The notes: generated by a model not told the origin, from the letters alone. DNA of 64,000 bases from Sulfuritalea hydrogenivorans sk43H (GCF_000828635.1 NZ_AP012547.1:2790001-2854000); one strand, 5' to 3'. Numbered from the stretch's first letter, positions 1-10,878 are shown. Made by a program: numbers and translations.

Positions 1-260
1 GGATCGAGGATATCGTGCGCATGGCCGAAACCCAGGCCTCATGCGAACTCTACGGCCTGCTGAAGCGCCCCGACGAGAAGTACGTCACGGAACGCGCCTA
101 CGACAATCCCAAGTTTGTCGAAGACCTGGTGCGCGACGTTGCCGGCGCCCTGAATGCCGACCCGCGCATCGATGCCTACGTGGTCGAAAGCGAGAACTTC
201 GAGTCCATCCACAACCACTCGGCCTACGCGCTGATCGAGAGCAACAAGAAGCGCTACTGA
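1..260 (+). CDS. folE2: GTP cyclohydrolase FolE2, C-terminal part
   Basis: The gene begins before the window; 85 C-terminal residues are visible in the frame starting at base 3. FolE2 (type IB GTP cyclohydrolase I) converts GTP to 7,8-dihydroneopterin triphosphate, the first step of folate synthesis, in the cytoplasm. Recognition rests on the family's characteristic C-terminus: [20 protein letters not shown], then a conserved [13 protein letters not shown] stretch. It converges on the rplS operon across a strong hairpin. An in-frame GTG at base 15 is only an internal codon. The folate pathway gene folK lies near the other end of the window but is not linked to this one. Confidence 0.85.
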   Translation, partial: IEDIVRMAETQASCELYGLLKRPDEKYVTERAYDNPKFVEDLVRDVAGALNADPRIDAYVVESENFESIHNHSAYALIESNKKRY

Positions 261-279
261 TCTTCGCGCCCCCCAACGA

Positions 280-313
280 AAACGGGCCGCCCGGCATGCC
301 GGGCGGCCCGTTT
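280..313. terminator. Bidirectional terminator between folE2 and rplS
   Basis: A perfect 16-bp stem (AAACGGGCCGCCCGGC and its complement) closes on a 2-base centre, with a short T-run on the plus side and A-run on the minus side. It sits between convergent folE2 and rplS, so it can serve both. Confidence 0.8.
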
Positions 314-332
314 GCATTTGCACGGCGTCGAA

Positions 333-695
333 TCAGGCCTTGCGGGTCAGCTTCTCCTTGATGCGAGCCGACTTGCCGGAACGATCGCGCAGGTAGTACA
401 GCTTGGCGCGACGCACGTCGCCGCGGCGCTTGAGCTCGATGCTCGCAATCAGCGGCGAGTAAGTCTGGAAGGTGCGCTCGACGCCCTCGCCGGACGAGAT
501 CTTGCGCACGATGAAATTGGAATTGAGGCCGCGATTGCGCTTGGAGATCACGACGCCCTCGAATGCCTGGACGCGCTTGCGATCGCCTTCGACCACATTC
601 ACGTTGACGATCACGGTGTCGCCCGGTGCGAACTCGGGAATGGTCTTGCCGACGCGCTGGATTTCTTCGTTTTCAAGTTGCTGAATCAGGTTCAT
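333..695 (-). CDS. rplS: 50S ribosomal protein L19
   Basis: Protein of 120 aa starting [16 protein letters not shown], the standard L19 N-terminus, with GGAG about 7 bases upstream of the ATG. An in-frame start 5 codons further upstream is less likely because it adds residues absent from the family. The rest follows L19 throughout, including [14 protein letters not shown] and the R-rich [16 protein letters not shown] segment. L19 lies at the 30S-50S interface. It is the last gene of the rpsP-rimM-trmD-rplS operon, and the hairpin just downstream probably ends the transcript. Confidence 0.95.
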   Translation of the reverse strand: MNLIQQLENEEIQRVGKTIPEFAPGDTVIVNVNVVEGDRKRVQAFEGVVISKRNRGLNSNFIVRKISSGEGVERTFQTYSPLIASIELKRRGDVRRAKLYYLRDRSGKSARIKEKLTRKA

Positions 696-780
696 GCTTG
701 GCTCCATCAATTATGGCTGCGGATACCACCCGCCAACCTTGCGCCCAGAGCAGGACGACATGTCCTGTTGTGCGCCGTTT

Positions 781-1548
781 CTAATTGCATTCCCGCTTGA
801 ATTCCGCCAGCAGGTCCGCTTCTTCCCTACTCAACGCCCTGACCTCGAGAAGCTCAGGGCGCCTTTGCCACGTCCGTCCCAGCGCCTGTTTCAGGCGCCA
901 GCGCCGGATTCTTTCGTGGTTGCCGGACAACAGCACATCCGGCACCGCACATCCTTCGTACACCTCTGGCCGCGTGTAGTGCGGGCAGTCCAGCAAGCCG
1001 GCGGCGAATGAATCCTCGACCGCCGATGCCTCGTCATTCAACGCCCCCGGCAATTGCCTGATGCACGCATCCATCAAGGCCATCGCCGCCAGTTCGCCGC
1101 CGGAAAGAACAAAATCGCCCAGCGACAGCTCTTCATCGACGCAGCGCTCGATCAACCGCTCATCGACTCCTTCGTAGCGGCCACAGAGCAGGATCGCACC
1201 TTCGCTTGCCGCCAGTTCCACCACGCGCTGCTGATTGATCCGCGCACCTTGCGGCGAAAGATAAATCACTTTCGCCGTACCGCCAGCGCCGACTCCCGCC
1301 GCCGCCGTTGCTGCCTTTTTCGCCGCCGCTACCGCCTGCTCCAGCGGCGACGCCATCATCACCATCCCGGGACCGCCGCCATACGGCCGGTCATCCACCG
1401 TCCGATGCACATCCTGCGTCCACTGCCGGGGATTCCAGCACTCCATCTGCCACAGTCCCCGATCCAGCGCGCGCCGGGTAATTCCCGAGGCCGTGAGCGC
1501 CGCAAACATCTCGGGGAACAGCGTGATGACATCGAAGCGCAAGCTCAC
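781..1548 (-). CDS. trmD: tRNA (guanine37-N1)-methyltransferase
   Basis: Protein of 255 aa. TrmD transfers methyl from S-adenosylmethionine to N1 of G37 in tRNAs reading CNN codons, preventing +1 frameshifting. Visible family motifs are [13 protein letters not shown] (about residues 51-62), the trefoil-knot SAM site YLSPQG and [11 protein letters not shown] (about 96-131), and [16 protein letters not shown]. It overlaps rimM by 4 bases (ATGA), indicating translational coupling. Oddity: residues 83-92 ([10 protein letters not shown]) lie between AAKKAAT and KVIYLSPQG, where the E. coli protein (from memory) is roughly 8 residues shorter. That segment is encoded by a copy of the dispersed 22-bp repeat. 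Confidence 0.95.
   Translation of the reverse strand: MSLRFDVITLFPEMFAALTASGITRRALDRGLWQMECWNPRQWTQDVHRTVDDRPYGGGPGMVMMASPLEQAVAAAKKAATAAAGVGAGGTAKVIYLSPQGARINQQRVVELAASEGAILLCGRYEGVDERLIERCVDEELSLGDFVLSGGELAAMALMDACIRQLPGALNDEASAVEDSFAAGLLDCPHYTRPEVYEGCAVPDVLLSGNHERIRRWRLKQALGRTWQRRPELLEVRALSREEADLLAEFKRECN
1273..1294 (-). repeat. Dispersed 22-bp repeat, copy in trmD
   Basis: Minus-strand copy of the dispersed motif (core GTCGGCGCTGGCGRNACGGC plus one flanking base at each end), matching all consensus positions. It encodes VGAGGTA in trmD, in a loop just before the SAM-binding knot. Confidence 0.8.
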
Positions 1549-2051
1549 CAGTCGCTATCCCAATCGGCGCGAATCGTTCCGCCGGGAACATCCACCGCCT
1601 TTACTACATGTTCGACAAACGGCAGCAATCTTTCACGCTCGCCGTCCACTACCACCAGCACTTCATTCGCACCGGTCTCGATCAAGGACTTGACGCGGCC
1701 CAAAAGCTGGTCCTGCATATTCACGACTGCCAGACCGATCAAGTCGTTCCAGTAGTACTCGCCTGGCGCCGGCGCCGGCAGTGCCTCGCGCGGTGCGCCG
1801 AAATAACAATTGCCCAGCGCTTCCGATGCATCCCGATCATCAATGCCGGCAAGCTTGGCGACGACACCATCGCCGTGGATCTTGACGGCTTCCAGACCAC
1901 ACGCCTTCCAGCCTTCGTCCGGAGCATCAACGTCAGCGGAAAGCCACCACTGCGGCATCTTCCGCCACGCCTCGGGATCATCGCCGAAGGGATGCACCCG
2001 CAACCAGCCTTGAACCCCGAACGGGGCGACAATCCGCCCCAAAACGATCAT
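1545..2051 (-). CDS. rimM: Ribosome maturation factor RimM
   Basis: Protein of 168 aa. RimM binds ribosomal protein S19 and assists maturation of the 30S head domain. The N-terminal beta-barrel is recognisable by [20 protein letters not shown]; the PRC-barrel half contains [14 protein letters not shown] and a C-terminal [19 protein letters not shown]. Its start lies 5 bases after the rpsP stop and its end overlaps trmD by 4 bases, the standard operon arrangement. Length is normal. Confidence 0.95.
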   Translation of the reverse strand: MIVLGRIVAPFGVQGWLRVHPFGDDPEAWRKMPQWWLSADVDAPDEGWKACGLEAVKIHGDGVVAKLAGIDDRDASEALGNCYFGAPREALPAPAPGEYYWNDLIGLAVVNMQDQLLGRVKSLIETGANEVLVVVDGERERLLPFVEHVVKAVDVPGGTIRADWDSDW

Positions 2052-2056
2052 GCGGC

Positions 2057-2311
2057 TCAGGCGGCCTTTGTCGCCGTTGCCTGCTTGACCAGGCGTGCAG
2101 CCGTGGGCGACAACTGCGCGCCATGCCCTTGCCAGTAGGCCAAGCGTTCGGCATTGATCACCAGGCCGTTTTCGTTGGCGGCGGCGACAGGATTGTAATA
2201 ACCGATGCGCTCAATGAAGCGGCCATCGCGGCGGTTGCGCGAATCGGCAACCACCATGTTGAAGAAGGGGCGCTTCTTGGCACCGCTGCGGGCGAGACGA
2301 ATAACAACCAT
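2057..2311 (-). CDS. rpsP: 30S ribosomal protein S16
   Basis: Protein of 84 aa beginning [41 protein letters not shown], diagnostic for S16. It is the first gene of the rpsP-rimM-trmD-rplS operon. The 110 bases between pyrF and rpsP probably hold the operon promoter and leader, but no convincing -35/-10 pair was identified there. Confidence 0.96.
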   Translation of the reverse strand: MVVIRLARSGAKKRPFFNMVVADSRNRRDGRFIERIGYYNPVAAANENGLVINAERLAYWQGHGAQLSPTAARLVKQATATKAA

Positions 2312-2420
2312 GGTGTTCTCTTGAAAAGCGGGAAAGCCGGCGATTTTATTTCAAAAACCCGGAGAAAACAAGGCGTAGCGTTCGACTATCGGACTCTGGC
2401 CCTCCAAACCAGCCCGCTCC

Positions 2421-3155
2421 TCACTGGCCAGGCAGGGAGAACACCTCGCGGATGGTCTGCTGTATGCCGAGCGCTGCCTGGCGGGGATTCGCGGCCTGGC
2501 GTATGGGCCGGCCGACCACGATGTAGTCGGCGCCGTTCCTGAAAGCCTGCGCAACATCGACCGTGCGCTTCTGGTCATCCACCGGCTTGTTTTCCACGGG
2601 CCGAATTCCAGGTGTGACCACCATCAGCCTTTCGCCCAGTTCGCGCCGAATCATTGGCGCCTCGAGTCCCGATGAAACAATGCCGTCAACCCCGGCGGCC
2701 AGTGCCCGACGCGCGCGGGAAAGCACAAGCTTCTCCACCTCGCAGGAAAATCCGAGATCGTCCAGATCGCCGCGATCGAGACTGGTCAGCACGGTGACGG
2801 CCAGGATCTTGAGGTCGCCCTTATCCTTCACCGCCGCTTCCATGATGGCCTGATTGCCGTGAATCGTGGCAAATGTCGCACCGCTGCTTGCCAGGGCCCG
2901 AACCGCCGAACGCACGGTTTCCGGGACGTCGAAAAACTTCAGGTCCACAAAAACCTTCTTGCCCTGACTGACAAGCCATTGCAGCAGATCGAAGTAACCC
3001 GCTGTCATGAATAGTTCCAGGCCGATCTTGTAGAAGACCACTACATCGCCCAACTCGGTTACCAGGGCGCGCGCCGCTGCAGCATCCGGTACATCAAGAG
3101 CAACGATCAATCGGTCATGGGGCGCGATGGGCTTGGCTGAGAGCAAGCTGGTCAT
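2421..3155 (-). CDS. pyrF: Orotidine 5'-phosphate decarboxylase
   Basis: Protein of 244 aa. PyrF decarboxylates OMP to UMP, the last step of de novo pyrimidine synthesis. The catalytic DLKFFDVPETV (D-x-K-x-x-D) is present, as are LIVALDVP at the N-terminus and the phosphate-binding VTPGIRP and GADYIVVGRPI motifs near the C-terminus. The open frame extends 45 codons further upstream, but MTSLLSAKPIAPHDRLIVALD was chosen because GAGGA lies about 7 bases upstream and the extra residues are low-complexity. It is divergent from the PilZ-like gene, with an 83-base gap. Confidence 0.93.
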   Translation of the reverse strand: MTSLLSAKPIAPHDRLIVALDVPDAAAARALVTELGDVVVFYKIGLELFMTAGYFDLLQWLVSQGKKVFVDLKFFDVPETVRSAVRALASSGATFATIHGNQAIMEAAVKDKGDLKILAVTVLTSLDRGDLDDLGFSCEVEKLVLSRARRALAAGVDGIVSSGLEAPMIRRELGERLMVVTPGIRPVENKPVDDQKRTVDVAQAFRNGADYIVVGRPIRQAANPRQAALGIQQTIREVFSLPGQ

Positions 3156-3194
3156 TTCGGGTTCCTCGCAATGCAACAAAAGAAAACGCGTCCG

Positions 3195-3209
3195 GATTCT
3201 ACTAGAATC
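3195..3209. promoter_or_regulatory. Symmetric divergent -10 region
   Basis: GATTC-TACTA-GAATC is an inverted repeat centred in the pyrF/PilZ-like intergenic region. It places a TAGAAT hexamer on both strands, so overlapping divergent -10 elements are plausible. No good -35 was seen on either strand, so this is a weak promoter call; a regulator operator is an alternative. Confidence 0.35.
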
Positions 3210-3238
3210 ACCCATCGTCCCAGGCCATTCTGCCCACC

Positions 3239-4753
3239 ATGCGCCGCAAGAAGACCTCTCCGCCGCCGCCGATGCAGTTACAGCAGGCACTGGACTGGCT
3301 CGCCGAGCCGAAGCAGGACGATCCGCTGCTCGACCTGGTGCCCCTGCGCAATCATATCGCCGCAGTCGGTTCGCTGGGACTCCCGGTTCTGCACCGCCTC
3401 AAGATCGATGAACTGCTTCAGCAACGGGCCGAACGCATCGACGAAGCACTGACGCCCCTGTTGCTCGACGTCAAGCTGCCCTTGCCAATTCATCTCGGCA
3501 CGGTTGCCCAAGGCTTGATTGGCCTGCGTGCCGAACTGGGCGAGACCTGGTTGCAGGTGGCAGATGACGCCGACCCGCAAGAACTTGCCCGCATTCATCG
3601 CAGCAGAACGCAAATCTGCCTGCAGGGAATCTTCAACCTGTCGCGGCAATTCGTCGCCACGTTGCTGATTTCAATCCCCTCGCCGATCAACTTCTGGCGT
3701 AACGCCCAGGCGCTCTATCATCGTGCCCACGACTCGGTCGACCCGACGTCGACGCTACCCGCTGAAATGGGTGCGATCGATGCCCGCTTCAAGGCCATGC
3801 TGGCGCTCACCGCGGCGCAACCCGAAGGCCTCGCCCCGCGTGAGATCGCCTTTCTTGCCGACTACCTCGAAACGCACGCAGCGGCAACCCGCATTGACCT
3901 GATTCGCCCAGAGACAGCCGGAGACTGGTTCTGGCTGGATGCGAATCTTGACCAGCCACCGGTTGCACTTGCGCGTCTTCAGCCAGGCAACGGATCATGT
4001 CTTTACTTCCGTTTTGGCGAACTCGCCGATCTGGCCGCGCATCATCTCGATCAACTGAACGATGGCGTACCGCCACTATCACTCGGGCTGCCGATTCAAG
4101 CCGCCGGCGCCGACTATCGCAACGCGCTCGAACGGGCTCGCCAATGCTGGGCCGCGCCACGCCGACGCAGCTTCAACCGCCGGCCGCAAGCCTTGCGGGT
4201 GGAGGTATGCACGCAACTGAGCACCTTGTGGACCGCCCTCGAAAACGAGGTCCAGCAGGAACCCAAATCCACCGACTGCGAACTGACCTACAGCGACTGG
4301 ACGATGCTCAACGAAAGCCCGTCGGGCTATGCGATCGTGCATGTCGTTGGCGAAGTCACCGGAATCGTGCCCGGCTGTGCGGTGGGATTGCGCACAGGTG
4401 TCGGCGCGGCCTGGCAAATATGTCTCGTCCGCTGGGCTCGCAGCAAGAGCAGCACCCATGTCGAATTGGGACTGGAAGTTCTGGCACCATCGGCAAGCCC
4501 GGTGCGGATACAAGCCCTGAGCACTCGCAATCCGGAACCTCCGATACCCGCCCTGCTGCTGCCCGCCCTGCCGGGACTAAACCGCAGCGAAGCGATCCTG
4601 GCCGTGCGCGGCGACTACAACGTTCGTCCGTTCACATTGCTGCAAGAACAGGAAACCCGCCTGCGGGTCGTCGAATGCATGCCGCATCGCAGTCTCATCG
4701 AAACCTCAAGTGTCGAAGTATTCGAGTTCATCCGCAACGCGATGGCGGACTAG
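3239..4753 (+). CDS. Uncharacterised protein with C-terminal PilZ-like segment
   Basis: Protein of 504 aa, not assigned to a named family. The first 300 residues look alpha-helical and soluble, with no signal peptide or membrane segment. At about residues 355-425 it reads SDWTMLNESPSGYAI, then PGCAVGLRTG and a hydrophobic/aromatic block ending LVRWARS and VELGLEVLAP. N-x-S-x-x-G followed by an 'I-V-R-W ... G-V-E' beta pattern is the layout of PilZ c-di-GMP-binding domains, although the usual upstream RxxxR is not clear. A start 11 codons later (MQLQQALDWL) is also possible. It overlaps the opposing BrkB-type gene by 4 bases. The c-di-GMP effector role is inference. Confidence 0.6.
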   Translation: MRRKKTSPPPPMQLQQALDWLAEPKQDDPLLDLVPLRNHIAAVGSLGLPVLHRLKIDELLQQRAERIDEALTPLLLDVKLPLPIHLGTVAQGLIGLRAELGETWLQVADDADPQELARIHRSRTQICLQGIFNLSRQFVATLLISIPSPINFWRNAQALYHRAHDSVDPTSTLPAEMGAIDARFKAMLALTAAQPEGLAPREIAFLADYLETHAAATRIDLIRPETAGDWFWLDANLDQPPVALARLQPGNGSCLYFRFGELADLAAHHLDQLNDGVPPLSLGLPIQAAGADYRNALERARQCWAAPRRRSFNRRPQALRVEVCTQLSTLWTALENEVQQEPKSTDCELTYSDWTMLNESPSGYAIVHVVGEVTGIVPGCAVGLRTGVGAAWQICLVRWARSKSSTHVELGLEVLAPSASPVRIQALSTRNPEPPIPALLLPALPGLNRSEAILAVRGDYNVRPFTLLQEQETRLRVVECMPHRSLIETSSVEVFEFIRNAMAD

Positions 4754-5570
4754 GCACGAACGGACTGGGGCAGTTCGGCGACAAGCAGGGCGCCAATCAG
4801 AATTACGCTCCATGATGCATAGAGCCAGACCAGAAACACCGGGATTGCAGAGAAAGCGCCATAGACAACCGCGTTGACCGTGAATCCGGCAGCAAGATAA
4901 AGCGTAAACAGCTTCTGCAAGGCAACGAAGCCAAGCGCCGCCATGGCCCCGCCGAACGCCGCATGCCAGACTTTGACCGGCTTGTTGGGCACTCCCCAAT
5001 ACAACAGGCCGAAGAGAGCTGACATGAAGGCAAAAGGCAAAAGACCCCTGATTACGAAATTCGTCACCCAATAGGGCTCATCGACCAAGCCAAGCGACAC
5101 CCCGGCAACAAACGAGATTGCCGCCAGGCTGGCCCCGAATACCAACGGCCCCAGCAGCAGCGCGAGACCATGAATGGCAAGGCGACGCAGCAGCGGCCTG
5201 CCGGATTTGACCCGCCATATGTGGTTGAACGCCCGCTCTATGGTCAACATCTGCATCAAAGCGGTCGCCGCCAGCACCGCTATTCCGAAAAAGGTAACCC
5301 TTCCGGCGCGGGATGCGAACTGTCCGACATATTTTGCGATGATGACGCCGGCCTTGTCAGGCAGCAGATTGGCAAGTAGGAACTTTTCCAGCGCAGTCCC
5401 AAGACCGGCACCGACCGGCAGCAGCGAGATGAAGGCAAACGCCGCTGCAATCATTGGCACCAGGCCAATCAAGGTGGCAAAGGAAAGCGCCGCAGCGGTC
5501 TGCACGCAATGCTCGTCATGAAAACGACGCGCCGTACGAACGATCAACCGAAAGGGTGCCAGGAGCCACA

Positions 5571-5571
<1 letters not shown>
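4750..5571 (-). CDS. YihY/BrkB family inner-membrane protein
   Basis: Protein of 273 aa with about six hydrophobic segments and the family signatures HDEHCVQTAAALSFATLIGLVPM near the N-terminus and YASWSVILIGALLVAEL near the C-terminus. The family was once misannotated as ribonuclease BN; its function is unsettled, with transport or envelope roles proposed. The start codon abuts a TATAAT that serves the divergent wrbA, and no Shine-Dalgarno is visible upstream of the ATG. It converges with the PilZ-like gene. Confidence 0.85.
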
Positions 5572-6550
<979 letters not shown>

Positions 6551-6567
<17 letters not shown>

Positions 6568-8089
6568 GTTTCTCCTGCCCGGAGCACAGCTTGTTCAGCG
6601 CATTGATGTAGGCCTTGGCCGACGCCACCACGATATCCGTATCCGCACCCTGGCCATTCACGATCCGCCCGTCTTTCGACAAGCGCACCGTCACTTCGCC
6701 CTGTGCATCCGTGCCGGTGGTGATGGCATTGACTGAGTACAGCAGCAGTTCGGAACCGCTGGCGGCAACACTTTCGATCGCCTTGAAGGTTGCGTCGACC
6801 GGGCCACTGCCACTCGATGCAGCGTGCTGCTCGGTGCCTCCGGCGGAAAGTGTCAGCTTCGCCTGCGGCGCCTCGCCCGTTTCCGAGTGGAACATCGAGG
6901 ATACCAGCTTGTAATGCTCGTCATCTGGCGGGACCATCTCGTCGCTCATCAACGCATGCAAATCCTCATCAAAAATCTCGTGCTTCTTGTCGGCGAGTTC
7001 CTTGAAATGCGTGAATGCCACATTCAGGACCTGCTCGCTTTCCACTTCTATGCCGAGCTCCTTCAGGCGCGCCTTGAACGCCGTGCGTCCGGAGTGCTTG
7101 CCGAGCACAAGCTTGTTGGCGTTCCAGCCCACATCTTCGGCACGCATGATCTCGTAGGTTTCGCGGTGCTTCAGCACCCCATCCTGATGAATGCCCGATT
7201 CATGAGCGAATGCATTGGCACCGACAATCGCCTTGTTCGGCTGCACCGGGAATCCGGTAATGCTGGACACCATCTTCGATGCGGCGACGATCTGCGTCGT
7301 GTCGATCCGGGTGATGCAGGGAAACACATCCTGCCGCGTATGTACCGCCATGACGATCTCCTCCAGCGCGGCATTGCCGGCTCGCTCGCCAAGACCGTTG
7401 ATGGTGCATTCAACCTGGCGCGCACCAGCCATCACTGCAGCAAGACTGTTGGCCACAGCCAAGCCGAGATCGTTATGGCAATGCACCGACCAGACCACCT
7501 TGTCGGAGTTGGGAATGCGCTCACGCAACTGTCGAATGCGTTCCGCATACTGTTCCGGCACGTTGTAACCCACGGTGTCAGGGATATTGATGGTCGAGGC
7601 GCCCTCCTTGATCACCGCCTCGATGATGCGGCAAAGGAAATCAAGGTCGGAACGACCGGCATCCTCGCATGAGAATTCGACGTCACCGATTCCGTTGCGC
7701 GCGAAACGCACCGCATGCTGCGCGGCGACCAGCACGTCATCCGGCGACATGCGCAACTTCTTTTCCATATGGATCGGACTGGTGGCGATAAAGGTGTGGA
7801 TCCGTCCCGATTTGGCCGGCTTTACCGCCTCCAGCGCCCGCGCGATGTCCTTGTCAAAAGCACGGCACAGACCAGCAACGGTTGAGTCCTTGATGGTTTC
7901 GGCCACCGCCCTGACCGCCTCGAAATCGCCATTGGACGCAGCCGGAAAACCGGCTTCAATCACATCCACCCGCATCCGCTCGAGCTGACGGGCAATCCGC
8001 AGCTTTTCCTCCTTGGTCATGGAGGCGCCCGGGCTCTGCTCGCCGTCGCGCAATGTGGTATCGAAAATAATCAACTGTTCCTTGGACAT
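6551..8089 (-). CDS. leuA: 2-isopropylmalate synthase
   Basis: Protein of 512 aa. LeuA condenses acetyl-CoA with 2-oxoisovalerate, the committed step of leucine synthesis. The N-terminal TIM barrel starts [18 protein letters not shown] and contains [20 protein letters not shown] (metal-binding HxH) and [26 protein letters not shown] lies at about residue 290, and the C-terminal leucine-binding regulatory domain occupies about 370-512, so leucine feedback inhibition is expected. AGGAGATAACC precedes the ATG. A leader of about 200 bases upstream carries a leucine-rich ORF and a terminator-like hairpin. Confidence 0.95.
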
Positions 8090-8109
8090 GGTTATCTCCT
8101 GGGGAAACC

Positions 8110-8143
8110 AAAAAATGGCACGCCGCCCCAGCCGAGGCGGGCA
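8110..8143 (-). terminator. Candidate transcription attenuator before leuA
   Basis: On the minus strand TGCCCGCC and GGCGTGCCA flank a loop, forming an imperfect GC-rich stem followed immediately by TTTTTT, between the leader ORF and leuA. A C-rich stretch upstream (about 8157-8168) could pair with the GGGGCGG of the stem as an antiterminator, but that pairing is weak. A terminator just before the gene it would silence suggests attenuation rather than operon end. Confidence 0.45.
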
Positions 8144-8175
8144 TTATGAACAACCGGATTGTGGGGTGGGTGTAT

Positions 8176-8286
8176 TTAGCGCGCGCGGCGCAGCAGCGGA
8201 AGCAGCTTCGCGCGCAGCGGCAGACGCGCGATCAGCGCGCCTGAGAAGGCAAGGAATAGTGCGGAAAAGATAAGTTTCGCAGCCAT
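8176..8286 (-). CDS. Leucine-rich leader peptide of leuA (putative)
   Basis: A 36-codon ORF starting MAAKLIFSALFLAF and ending in KLLPLLRRAR. Ten of 36 residues are leucine, with four in six codons (LLPLL) near the 3' end, followed after about 30 bases by the terminator-like hairpin. This layout resembles amino-acid leader peptides such as E. coli leuL, although it is longer. There is no Shine-Dalgarno; the start sits about where transcription from the upstream promoter would begin, so translation might be leaderless. It could instead be a small membrane peptide or not expressed. Confidence 0.45.
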   Translation of the reverse strand: MAAKLIFSALFLAFSGALIARLPLRAKLLPLLRRAR

Positions 8287-8293
8287 AAAAATA

Positions 8294-8322
8294 ACTATAA
8301 AGTGTTTATTCCATACGTGCAA
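8294..8322 (-). promoter_or_regulatory. Sigma70 promoter for leuA leader
   Basis: TTGCAC and TATAGT separated by exactly 17 bases on the minus strand, a good sigma70 promoter. The predicted start falls at about 8287, giving a leader of roughly 200 bases before the leuA ATG. Confidence 0.7.
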
Positions 8323-8406
8323 CAGATTTTGTTGTTATAGCTGCACGGCTTGGCGCCCACTTCCACAAGATGCACTTGCACTGTCATCGGCCGAGGCAAG
8401 GCATAC

Positions 8407-9174
8407 TTAGCCACCGTTCGCACCTTGCTTCCGCCGACTGCGCCAATTCGACACAGCCATTACATAGCCCGACAGGGCGTAGGCAAGAAACAAGGCGAAC
8501 AGCACTCCCGGCGGATACGACGACACCAGCACATAGCCAAGAACAATGGCAGGAAGTACCATGAACGGTACACTCCGGCGCAGGTTGATGTCCTTGCCGC
8601 TCCAGTAGGGCAGCGTACTGACCATGGTGACTCCCGCAAACAGAGTCAACGCAAACGCATACCAGCGAACCTCTTCACCGGGGATATTGAGATCGTTGAT
8701 GATCCAGACGAATCCGGCCACCAGTGCAGCCGCAGCCGGGCTCGGCAGTCCCTGAAAATAGCGCTTGTCGACCACGCCGATATTGGTATTGAACCGGGCC
8801 AGGCGCAGTGCGGCGCCTGCGCAGTAAACAAATGCGGCGATCCAGCCCCACTTGCCCATCCCCTTCATGGCCCATTCGAATGCAATCAAGGCAGGAGCCG
8901 CGCCGAAGGAGACCATGTCGGACAGCGAATCGTATTCCGCGCCGAAAGCACTCTGGGTTCGCGTCATGCGTGCCACGCGCCCGTCAAGGCCATCGAATAC
9001 CATGGCGATGAAAATGGCCACTGCCGCATTCTCGAAACGGCCGGTCATGGCCTGAACAATGGCATAAAAGCCAGCGAATAAAGCAGCCGTCGTCAGCAGA
9101 TTGGGCAGCACATAAATGCCGCGCCGACGCAGTTCGGGGTTCATCAACGTCTTGCGGGGCGGGATCACCGGCAT
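8407..9174 (-). CDS. pssA: CDP-diacylglycerol-serine O-phosphatidyltransferase
   Basis: Protein of 255 aa with about seven membrane segments. It makes phosphatidylserine, precursor of phosphatidylethanolamine, from CDP-diacylglycerol and serine. The CDP-alcohol phosphotransferase motif D-G-x-x-A-R-x8-G-x3-D-x3-D is seen as DGRVARMTRTQSAFGAEYDSLSD at about residues 63-85. This is the membrane-integral type II enzyme, unlike the E. coli peripheral enzyme. An alternative start is MNPELRRRGIYVLPN, 10 codons downstream. Position between leuA and the ilv genes is common in related genomes. Confidence 0.93.
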   Translation of the reverse strand: MPVIPPRKTLMNPELRRRGIYVLPNLLTTAALFAGFYAIVQAMTGRFENAAVAIFIAMVFDGLDGRVARMTRTQSAFGAEYDSLSDMVSFGAAPALIAFEWAMKGMGKWGWIAAFVYCAGAALRLARFNTNIGVVDKRYFQGLPSPAAAALVAGFVWIINDLNIPGEEVRWYAFALTLFAGVTMVSTLPYWSGKDINLRRSVPFMVLPAIVLGYVLVSSYPPGVLFALFLAYALSGYVMAVSNWRSRRKQGANGG

Positions 9175-9296
9175 GATTTTGGACGAGTGGGAGACAAACC
9201 TTATTCTACCGGGTCAGCAAACCCAAGCGGCAAGTGTTCCGGCCGCCTTTGCGCCGGCATGCGTCGTGAACTCCTCGCGCAAGAATGAAAGCTGAT

Positions 9297-9326
9297 GGAA
9301 AAAGGGCACAGCGATGCTGTGCCCTT
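9297..9326 (-). terminator. Terminator of the ilvB-ilvN-ilvC operon
   Basis: An 11-bp perfect stem (AAGGGCACAGC and complement, 3-base loop) is followed on the minus strand by TTTTT, about 20 bases past the ilvC stop. Confidence 0.85.
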
Positions 9327-9345
9327 CGTAACTTCCGCACTGAAA

Positions 9346-10377
<1,032 letters not shown>

Positions 10378-10384
10378 TCAGAGT

Positions 10385-10876
10385 TCAGACTTTGAGAATG
10401 CGATCGCCGCGTCCGATGCCGGACACGCCAGTGCGAACGGTTTCGAGGATCAGCGCGCGATCGATGGCTTCGAGGAAGGCATCCAGCTTGGAGCCATTAC
10501 CCGTCAGTTCGATGACGTAGGTCGAATCGGTGACATCGATGATGCGGCCGCGGAATATATCGGCGATGCGCTTCATCTCCTCACGATCCTTGCCGGCGGC
10601 TCGCACCTTGACCAGCATCAGCTCGCGCTCGATGTGCGCGGCCTCGGACAGATCCACTACCTTGACGACATCTATCAGCTTGTTGAGCTGCTTGGTGATC
10701 TGTTCGATGACTTCGTCAGAACCCGTGCTGACAATGGTCATGCGGGAAAGTGAAGCATCTTCCGTCGGTGCTACCGTCAGCGACTCGATGTTGAAAGCGC
10801 GGGCAGAAAACAGTCCCGAAACACGGGAAAGTGCGCCAGCCTCGTTTTCAATAAGAATGGAAATAATGTGTCGCAT
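10385..10876 (-). CDS. ilvN: Acetolactate synthase small (regulatory) subunit
   Basis: Protein of 163 aa, the IlvH/IlvN type. The N-terminal ACT domain (RHIISILIENEAGALSRVSGLFSARAFNIESLTV) binds valine for feedback inhibition, and the C-terminal half binds and activates the IlvB catalytic subunit. Its start lies 2 bases after the ilvB stop, indicating tight coupling in ilvB-ilvN-ilvC. Confidence 0.96.
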   Translation of the reverse strand: MRHIISILIENEAGALSRVSGLFSARAFNIESLTVAPTEDASLSRMTIVSTGSDEVIEQITKQLNKLIDVVKVVDLSEAAHIERELMLVKVRAAGKDREEMKRIADIFRGRIIDVTDSTYVIELTGNGSKLDAFLEAIDRALILETVRTGVSGIGRGDRILKV

Positions 10877-10878
10877 GC

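Noticed and set aside
2520-2545. Possible extra repeat copy in pyrF (AGTCGGCGCCG)
   Set aside because: Only 11 bases match, and they encode the conserved GADYIVVG motif of PyrF, so coincidence is enough.
4100-4118. Possible repeat copy in the PilZ-like gene (CGCCGGCGCCGACT)
   Set aside because: One mismatch in the 14-base core, but the rest of the 22-bp consensus is absent; treated as chance in GC-rich coding sequence.
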